From: Scenedesmus sp. ARA3
Taxonomy: Eukaryota > Chlorophyta > Chlorophyceae > Sphaeropleales > Scenedesmaceae
Direction of reading: 5' to 3'
DNA: 12,650 bases
Assembly (NCBI GenBank): GCA_004335835.1
Contig: RWJK01000261.1
Coordinates: 1-12,650, forward strand
Positions 7,762-12,650 of the stretch are shown piece by piece; the stretch's first letter is position 1; each line of letters opens with the position of its first letter. A model generated the notes under the pieces. The model saw nothing but the letters and a program-made list of their open reading frames with translations. It was not told where the DNA came from and ran no database searches. The translations under genes and the position numbers were made by a program.

Positions 7762-10269
7762 ATACCGGTGCAGCAGAAGATGCAGATGTAGCAGTAGCTC
7801 GGCGGTCAATCTCTGTCGAGCAGTGTTGAGCAAGCACCTCGCTCACATGCCATAGCATGTGCAGCACGCTGCACCACGATGCATTTTATTCTCAAAACAT
7901 CACTGAACATGTCAGCATGACCCGCTGCTTCCTGCAGGTTCAGTGATGCACATGGCTTTGAAAAGCCCAATGATAAGCGGGCACTGGACCTCATGAACGA
8001 GTGCGCAAAGGTGCGCATCCTCAAAACAGGATGGCTCTGGTACTGTGTGGCATGCTGTAGTGGTGCTCGCATCGCTGTTGGGGGAGGAGGCACAGCACAT
8101 GCTGCTTTGCATGCCTGATGTGGCGGAAGTACAAGCCAAGCTGTGGTGGGAGAGTAGTTACTGCCTACTTTCACACCACAGCTGGGCTTGTACACCTGCC
8201 ACATCATGCAAGCAATGCAGCATATGCTGTGCCTCCAGCATTGACACTGCTGGGATATACGTGAACAGCACAGCACCGACCAGCAGTCGCGCCAGCTGCT
8301 TTCGTGCTTTAGACGCTATGCTGTGTTCAATGGGCCGTCTCTGATCAGAGCGCTGTACGGTGCGACTGCACCACCCACAGGGGTACGCGGCAACCAATGT
8401 TCCATGGCAGTCATGCGGCATGCTATGCTGCATTTCTGCATGCTATGCTGCGCTTCTGCATGCTGTGCTGCGCTTCTGCATGCTGTGCTGCGCTTCTGCA
8501 TGCTGTGTTGCGCTTCTGCATGCTGTGCTGCGCTTCTGCATGCTGTGCTGCACTTCTGCAACTGTGTGCATGCTGTGCTGCGCTTCTGCATGCTGTTCTG
8601 CAGTCCTGCAACTATGTGCAGGCTGTGCTGTGTGAGTGCACGGTGTGCTGGGGTACAGAGAAAACAAATAACTTCACGGCAGTCATGCTGCATGCTGGGT
8701 GTTGCATGCAGGCTGTGCTGCGCGAGTTCCCGGTGCTGCTGGGCTACGGGGAGTCTGACGAGTTCAGCTTTGTGCTGCACAAGGACGCCACGCTGTACGG
8801 TGCGCGGCTGCCCGCACCACGGCCAGGCACAGCAGCCCTACTTCGCTGCTGCATTCTTGCTTCTTGTTTTGGTCAGCAGCGCTGAAAATGCATATGCTAT
8901 CTGCTTCCTGGCAGACGAGCATCGGCACCATGCAGCCGACATTCAACACGTGTTACCCGTCTGCCATGTTGGACCGGCTGGTTGCTCATCTGCCTGTTGT
9001 GCTGAGGCGCTGCGCCATGTGTTAAACCCCACAGGCCGCCGCGCGTCCAAGATCATCTCCACCATCACCAGCTGCTTCACAGGCAACTACGTGCGGCTGT
9101 GGCCCCAGTTCCTGCCTGACACGCCGCTGCAGTACACGCCCGTGTTTGACGGCCGCGCGGTGTGCTACCCCAGCCTCAAAGTGCTCAGGGACTACTTGGC
9201 CTGGCGCCAGGCAGACACACACATCAACAACCAAGTATGTGCATGTGCATGTGTAGGAGTATTTAGCAGAGTCTGTTGGAGGGGCAGCAACAGGCAAAGG
9301 TTGCAAGGTTGTATGCTGTAACTCGTGTGCTGTGACATGTTCTAGAGCTTTTGTCCTGGCCATCCTCAAGTTGCGTTCTGTGGTGTGGCCCTGCTGCTGC
9401 TGCTGTTGCTGCAGTACAACACGTGCTACTGGTGCCTGGTCAAGGCTGGCAAGTCACCAGCGGAGGCGCAGGCCACCATCAAGGTGCGCAAGGAAACTAT
9501 GTTTGTGTTTTGTGCATGTCCCTGGCAGCATGCTTGCCTCTATCAGCGGTTGAGCAGAAGCGTGTGGGATCAGCACCAGCAGCAATGGCTGACAGAGCAA
9601 GCAGCAAAGCCAGGCATATGACCTGCAGCCGCACACGTGGCATGAGCTGCACTGCGCTGCGCTGCTCCTGGCATGCCTTAACCTGTCATTGTACTGCCCC
9701 CAGGGCACTGACACCTCCTTCAAGAACGAGCTGCTGTTCAGCCAGTTTGGCATCAACTACGCACAGCTGCCAGAGCAGTTCAGAAAGGTGAGCAGATGCA
9801 CAGCACACGCATCTGAGGAAGCCAGCAGATGACGGCCTTGTATTGGCAGATCTGTGGCTGGATGACACCAACAGCCTGACACAGAGGCATGCAACTTGGT
9901 AGATTCCTGTCCTGATGCTGCAGTCATGGCAACATACTTGTTCCTGCAGCTTGCTGTCGCGCAAAGCCATGTGAAGCTTCGAGTAGTAAGTTTGTCGTGC
10001 TCCACCCACTACATGTGCTGCTTCACTCACCTTAGGCTGCAAGCAATGATGCAGCACACGTCAACAAACCACGTGCTGTTCTGTTGCTTTTCCTGTTGTT
10101 GCTGCAGGGCTCAACTGTGCTGAAGCGGCCGGTGCGTGCTGTGGTCAAATACCGGGAGGATGGCACCCCTGTTGAGCGCGACGGGGTGCAGGAGGTGGTG
10201 CTGCACTGCGACATCATCGGGGATGCGTTCTGGCAGGAGCACCAGCAGCTGCTGGGCCTGGCTGACTGA
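7353..10269 (+). CDS. THG1: tRNA(His) guanylyltransferase, eight exons
   Basis: Exons: 7353-7394, 7558-7625, 7938-8010, 8712-8799, 9035-9234, 9415-9483, 9704-9787, 10108-10269 (TGA). All introns are GT-AG and phases fit, giving 261 aa (yeast about 237, human about 298). The enzyme adds the essential G at position -1 of tRNA-His, the identity element for histidyl-tRNA synthetase, by 3'-5' nucleotidyl addition. Visible family motifs: MANSKFEYV start; VIRVDGKGF with the first metal-binding Asp (exon 2); KFSDAHGFEKPND (exons 2-3); GYGESDEFSF with the catalytic Asp-Glu pair (exon 4); RRASKIISTI, FDGRAVCYPS, DYLAWRQADTHINNQ (exon 5); YNTCYWCLVKAG (exon 6); LLFSQFGINY (exon 7); LHCDIIGDAFWQEH (exon 8). 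Nothing catalytic is missing. Intron 3 (8011-8711) is long and repeat-filled. The gene is divergent from MED15. Confidence 0.95.
7520..7546 (+). repeat. (CTG)9 tract before the exon 2 acceptor of THG1
   Basis: Nine pure CTG units end 11 nt before exon 2. Between 7502 and the acceptor there is no AG except the splice site, so the tract acts as AG-free spacer in place of a polypyrimidine run. It is complementary to the CAG tracts in the next intron. Confidence 0.8.
7671..7761 (+). repeat. CAG microsatellite in THG1 intron 2
   Basis: Eighteen uninterrupted CAG units (7671-7724) are followed by a short break and nine more (7735-7761). The first run is the longest perfect trinucleotide tract in the window. 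It lies in intron 2, starting about 45 nt after the donor, and is non-coding in the THG1 model. Confidence 0.9.
8086..8236 (+). repeat. 72-nt inverted repeat with 7-nt loop in THG1 intron 3
   Basis: Left arm 8086-8157, loop 8158-8164 (TTACTGC), right arm 8165-8236. Aligning the left arm with the reverse complement of the right gives 62 matches in 72 positions and no gaps; two mismatches are G-U in RNA. The longest perfect block is GATGTGGC plus, further in, GTACAAGCC and AGCTGTGGTG. Read from opposite strands both arms give the same type of peptide (EAQHML ... DVA.VQA.LW.ES), expected of an inverted duplication. As RNA it would form a long bulge-free stem-loop. It could be a small-RNA precursor, a foldback element or a captured inverted gene fragment. 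No target-site duplication is visible. Confidence 0.85.
8351..8364 (+). pseudogene. Copy of the THG1 exon 4 donor junction
   Basis: The 14 bases CGCTGTACGGTGCG are identical to 8791-8804, which are the last bases of exon 4 and its donor, at an offset of exactly 440. The flanks do not align well, so only the junction is kept. It is presumably a remnant of local duplication around exon 4 and not a functional exon. Confidence 0.45.
8421..8640 (+). repeat. 20-bp minisatellite in THG1 intron 3
   Basis: Units of 20 bp, typically TGCTGTGCTGCGCTTCTGCA, start at 8421, 8441, 8461, 8481, 8501, 8521 and 8541. After a 10-bp insert (ACTGTGTGCA, 8561-8570) come units at 8571 and 8591. A second 10-bp insert (ACTATGTGCA, 8611-8620) precedes a diverged last unit at 8621. 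The whole array is 220 bp. The period is not a multiple of three, so the open frame across it is incidental. The unit resembles the sequence spanning the exon 4 acceptor. Confidence 0.9.
8617..8656 (+). pseudogene. Decayed copy of the THG1 exon 4 start
   Basis: From 8621 the sequence aligns with 8711 onward (offset 90), which is the acceptor G and start of exon 4. About 30 of 36 positions match with one single-base gap. It keeps the GCAG acceptor and GCTGTGCTG start but loses the frame and the catalytic SDE codons. It is therefore a pseudo-exon with an intact acceptor-like site 90 nt before the true one. Confidence 0.6.
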
Positions 10270-10492
10270 GCAATGCAGTGGCGCAGCATAGGCCCACTAT
10301 GCCTAGGCTGCTGTCACGGGCGTGCTCAGAGCGGTGGCGTCTGTGGCTGGCGAGCTGGTTGGCTGGGTGGCTGGCTATGTGGCTGGCGGGGCACTGCTGT
10401 TGTGCAGCTGGCTCATTCACACAAAGCACCTCAGGTGAGAGGCCATTGCAGCTTGCAAGGTTTGCAGCTGATGCCTCCGTCACAAGCGCAGC

Positions 10493-10534
10493 AGCACAAC
10501 ACGACTGTAGGATAGCACAACACGACTGTAGGAT
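10493..10534 (+). repeat. 21-bp tandem duplication
   Basis: Two identical 21-bp copies (10493-10513, 10514-10534) containing CACAACACGACTGTAGGAT lie in the presumed 3' UTR of THG1. TGTAG occurs in each copy, a one-base variant of the algal TGTAA signal, but I see no reason to call it functional. Confidence 0.8.
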
Positions 10535-10690
10535 GCAGGTTCACCCATCCAAGCCAAGCATGCCTGCCCCAGACTGCGTTCCACTGCATGTTGTGGGAAG
10601 ATGTAGGGTGCATCATTTACGTGCCCCAAATTTGTATGGTGACCCTGCACTTTTCACTTGTACTGGTGGCTGTCATTTACGGCCATAATC

Positions 10691-10867
10691 ATGCTTCAGC
10701 CTCAGCCTGACCACTGTGGCCTGAACCCCACTGCTGCACGCCCCTGCGACATGCTGCAGGCAGCTCCGATGACCTCAACGCAGCATGACATCAACAATAT
10801 GACGCACCTGCGCACCTACGAGGGCACCTGCGCAGCATCGCTCATCCAGCCAGCAGCCAAGCTCTGA
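10691..10867 (+). CDS. Short unidentified coding-like ORF
   Basis: An ATG-started frame of 58 codons ends at TGA 10865-10867. Third positions are mostly G or C (CTG, CGC, ACC, TAC, GAG, GGC, ATC, AAG, CTC), like the sure exons. The peptide ends THLRTYEGTC ... SLIQPAAKL. I recognise no family. It could be a terminal exon of an unmodelled gene (an acceptor-like TTCAG ends at 10699), a decayed exon or chance. It sits 0.4 kb after THG1 in the same orientation. Confidence 0.2.
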   Translation: MLQPQPDHCGLNPTAARPCDMLQAAPMTSTQHDINNMTHLRTYEGTCAASLIQPAAKL

Positions 10868-11328
10868 CACCTCCACCAAGCAAGGCGCATGCATACAGCC
10901 ATCCTGTGCATACGCTCATGCAGAGGGCGCCCCCAGCTGTCAGCCGGGCTCGTGTTGAGCTGTTACCACGCACTACATGCTTACCAAGCCCCAGGCTTGC
11001 CGATGTTTTGTGCTGGCAAATGTTGCATCAGCACCAGCGGCTCAACTGAGTTGGCGCTGCACTACAAAAGTTATCAAAAGCTCAGCTTTAACGCAGGCTG
11101 CGTTCACCATTGTTTGGCAGAGCCAAGTGCACCGCACCATTGGTGTGGCCAATGACTGACAGGTAGCAGTCGAGACAGTGGCATGCACACGTGGCATGAC
11201 GGTGCACTGTGGTGCTGCCTGTCGTGCTTGGTTCAGTTCTGGCGGCTTGCTGAGAAGCAGCAGCGGCAGCAGTTCTTGCTGGCTGCAGATATTGCAGCAG
11301 CACCAAGCACATGTGCACACACGCTGTG

Positions 11329-11343
11329 GCTCTGTAACAGAGC
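11329..11343 (+). terminator. TGTAA within a short palindrome, candidate THG1 poly(A) signal
   Basis: The arms GCTCTGT and ACAGAGC flank a single A, and TGTAA lies at 11333-11337. It is the first + strand TGTAA after the THG1 stop, but the implied 3' UTR of over 1 kb is long even for green algae. Confidence 0.25.
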
Positions 11344-11759
11344 GGTAGTGGCACGGCAAGCACAGCAATTGCATCGTGCTCGGCAGGGATTATGACAGCG
11401 AGCTTGAGCTGTATAGCATACATGCCAGATGACTAATGCGCCTCATTGCTGCTCGTGATATTACGTGACGGCTATTGGGAGATGTTTGGATTTTGTATGG
11501 GCCCACGTGCTGATTGAGTTGTCCGTCAGTGCGTCCCTTTACTTGAGTTTGACAGTGATCTCAGGGAATGAAAGCCAGCAGGCTGCAGTTGAAGCTGATC
11601 TGCTCAATGATGGCTGCCACATGACACACGCGGGGTTGCACATGCACGCCCAGGGCAGCGGTTGGTGAAAGAAACATGCAGCATGGTTGGTGTTGGCTGA
11701 TTTGCTTGAAACAGCATGATGATGGTGTGATTTCTTTTGCATGCGCTACACCAGGTACT

Positions 11760-11776
11760 TTGACCTCTGAGGTCAA
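11760..11776. promoter_or_regulatory. Inverted TTGACC pair
   Basis: The arms TTGACCTC and GAGGTCAA are separated by one T. TTGACC is the W-box core bound by WRKY factors, which green algae possess, so a dimeric site is conceivable. It is far from any start codon in the window and may be fortuitous. Confidence 0.3.
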
Positions 11777-11859
11777 CATGTGGGCGTGTGTTCCCGTCGT
11801 GTAACACACAAATCGTGACATGGTTAACAAGGACAGCTGCGGCTGATACTCAGATTGGG

Positions 11860-11894
11860 CTTTTCAGCCAGGTTGGTGGTGTTGAGAAATACCA
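11860..11894 (-). pseudogene. Decayed second copy of the histone 3' hairpin region
   Basis: These 35 bases match 12080-12114 at 30 positions; all five differences are transitions and the offset is exactly 220. On the minus strand the hairpin becomes TGGTATT, TCTC, AACACCA, with an A-C mismatch in the stem and a changed loop, so it should no longer work. It is probably a relic of a duplicated histone gene end. Confidence 0.5.
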
Positions 11895-12096
11895 TTACTT
11901 CAGGTGAATGCATGAAGGAGGGTGTGTCTACCTGTGACAACCATAGCAATGACCAAATACAGCACCAACCAAATGAATATGCAGTCAGGTTGTACTCCTC
12001 TGCATGCATTCTGCATTTGTTGCATGCGTGCATTTCTGATGCCCAAGTGCAAAAGCAAGCGCCCAGCAGACAGATACAGCTTTCCAATCAGGTTGG

Positions 12097-12114
12097 TGGT
12101 GTTGAAAAACACCA
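12097..12114 (-). terminator. Histone mRNA 3' stem-loop
   Basis: On the minus strand it reads TGGTGTTTTTCAACACCA: a seven-pair stem (TGGTGTT with AACACCA) and loop TTTC, which equals a six-pair GGTGTT/AACACC core plus one outer pair. The known replication-dependent histone element is a six-pair stem with GG at its base, CC at its end and a UUUC-type loop. The fit includes an A/C-rich 5' flank and ACCAA after the stem. It starts 57 nt after the H2A stop. It should bind SLBP and direct 3' cleavage without poly(A). One stem pair deviates from the usual Y-R consensus, with both bases changed together. Confidence 0.8.
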
Positions 12115-12127
12115 GTTTGTTGTTGCA

Positions 12128-12147
12128 CTGAGGCAGGTGTGCCTCAG
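12128..12147 (-). other. Additional 8-bp hairpin in the H2A 3' UTR
   Basis: On the minus strand the arms CTGAGGCA and TGCCTCAG flank the loop CACC, 24 nt after the stop codon. It does not match the histone hairpin consensus and lies upstream of the element that does. Its role is unknown. Confidence 0.6.
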
Positions 12148-12171
12148 GCTGGGTCAGCAGAAGGTGGCTGC

Positions 12172-12561
12172 TTACTCAGCTGCAGCCTCGCCCTTCTTGG
12201 ACTTCTTGGGCAGCAGGTGGGTGTGGATGTTGGGCAGCACACCACCGCTGGCAATGGTCACGGTGCCCAGCAGCTTGCTCAGCTCCTCATCGTTGCGGAT
12301 GGCGAGCTGGATGTGGCGGGGGATGATGCGGTTCTTCTTGTTGTCGCGGGCAGCGTTGCCTGCCAGCTCCAGCACCTCAGCTGCCAGGTACTCCAGCACG
12401 GCTGCCAGGTACACGGGTGCACCAGCACCGATGCGCTCGGCATACCTGCCCTTCTTCAGGTAGCGGGCCAGACGACCCACGGGGAACTGCAGGCCGGCCT
12501 TGGAGCTGCGAGACACAGCCTTGCCCTTGGCCTTGCCTGCTGCCTTGCCACGTCCAGACAT
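12172..12561 (-). CDS. H2A: Histone H2A (canonical, replication-dependent type)
   Basis: A single uninterrupted 129-aa ORF of normal length. H2A pairs with H2B in the nucleosome core. Visible parts: basic tail [14 protein letters not shown] (2-15); [16 protein letters not shown] at the start of the histone fold; [20 protein letters not shown] (alpha 1 to alpha 2) with acidic-patch glutamates in [35 protein letters not shown]; docking domain [16 protein letters not shown]-terminus SKKGEAAAE. There is no SQ[E/D] motif, so it is not H2A.X, and the [16 protein letters not shown] region is canonical, not H2A.Z. No intron, TATA box upstream, histone hairpin downstream: all typical of an S-phase histone gene. 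The start ATG has a GCAACC context. Algal H2A genes are often divergent from H2B; a partner would lie beyond 12650 and cannot be seen. Confidence 0.98.
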   Translation of the reverse strand: MSGRGKAAGKAKGKAVSRSSKAGLQFPVGRLARYLKKGRYAERIGAGAPVYLAAVLEYLAAEVLELAGNAARDNKKNRIIPRHIQLAIRNDEELSKLLGTVTIASGGVLPNIHTHLLPKKSKKGEAAAE

Positions 12562-12650
12562 GGTTGCTGTTTGTTGTTTGGAGAGACAAGAAAGAGTGTT
12601 TGAGAGTGGTTGATTGGCATCGTTGCACGGTGAGGCTTATATACGCAGCA
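12562..12650 (-). promoter_or_regulatory. H2A core promoter and 5' UTR
   Basis: On the minus strand TATATAAG lies at 12643-12636, 75-82 nt before the ATG, so transcription should start near 12605-12610 with a leader of about 45-50 nt rich in A and C. A CCAAT (12617-12613) lies downstream of the TATA box, near the predicted start, and is unlikely to act as a normal upstream CCAAT box. Confidence 0.7.

Larger units (their letters stand above)
10270..12079. other. THG1 3' UTR and intergenic DNA
   Basis: No gene is recognised in this 1.8 kb. It contains GGCTGG-rich sequence (about 10344-10390), a 21-bp tandem duplication (10493-10534), a coding-like ORF (10691-10867), an inverted CCAAT pair (11138-11154), palindromes at 11329-11343 and 11760-11776, and an old copy of the histone 3' element (11860-11894). 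No TGTAA occurs on the + strand between the THG1 stop and 11333, so the THG1 3' end is unsure. Another TGTAA is at 11800-11804. Confidence 0.5.

Noticed and set aside
8421..8640. CRISPR-like array
   Set aside because: The units are directly adjacent with no unique spacers, and the setting is a eukaryotic intron.
8323..9321. 332-codon + strand open frame
   Set aside because: It runs through THG1 intron 3, the 20-bp minisatellite, exon 4 and exon 5 in mixed frames; the cysteine/leucine pattern comes from the repeat, and the THG1 exon model explains the conserved parts.
11138..11154. Inverted CCAAT pair as a promoter
   Set aside because: No start codon of a recognised gene follows on either strand, so it is most likely chance.
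12128..12147. The 8-bp hairpin as the histone 3' processing element
   Set aside because: Its stem and loop do not fit the GG...UUUC...CC pattern, whereas the hairpin at 12097-12114 does.

Overview
The window looks like nuclear DNA of a chlorophyte green alga. The protein genes carry many short GT-AG introns with donors such as GTGAGC and GTGCGC and acceptors ending TGCAG. CAG/CTG triplets saturate exons, introns and leaders. Candidate TGTAA poly(A) signals replace AATAAA, and a histone H2A gene carries a 3' stem-loop of the SLBP type, as known from volvocine algae and animals but not from land plants. The heavy CNG load recalls Sphaeropleales/Scenedesmaceae-like genomes, but the species is a guess.

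Layout. At 1-116 there may be the last codons of an unidentified + strand gene. From 6237 down to 817 (- strand) runs a six-exon gene for a Mediator subunit MED15: an N-terminal KIX domain, long glutamine-rich low-complexity linkers, a conserved central helical segment and the MED15 C-terminal domain, 1336 aa as modelled. From 6238 to 7352 lies the divergent intergenic region. From 7353 to 10269 (+ strand) runs an eight-exon gene for tRNA-His guanylyltransferase (THG1), 261 aa as modelled. From 10270 to about 12079 no gene is recognised; there are small repeats, one short coding-like ORF and a decayed copy of the histone 3' element. From 12561 to 12172 (- strand) is an intronless histone H2A gene with TATA box and 3' hairpin.

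The three genes are housekeeping functions (transcription co-activation, tRNA maturation, chromatin) and no joint pathway is implied. MED15 and THG1 are divergent and may share a promoter region.

The most unusual content lies inside introns. THG1 intron 3 holds a foldback of two ungapped 72-nt arms (62/72 identical) around a 7-nt loop, a plausible small-RNA precursor or gene-fragment foldback. It also holds a 20-bp minisatellite resembling the start of the next exon, and decayed copies of both splice junctions of exon 4. MED15 intron 3 carries a triplicated 29-bp unit containing a TACTGAC branch-site-like motif, followed by a (CTG)7 tract with no AG until the acceptor. Across both genes pure CTG tracts sit next to acceptors and pure CAG tracts in the donor half of introns.
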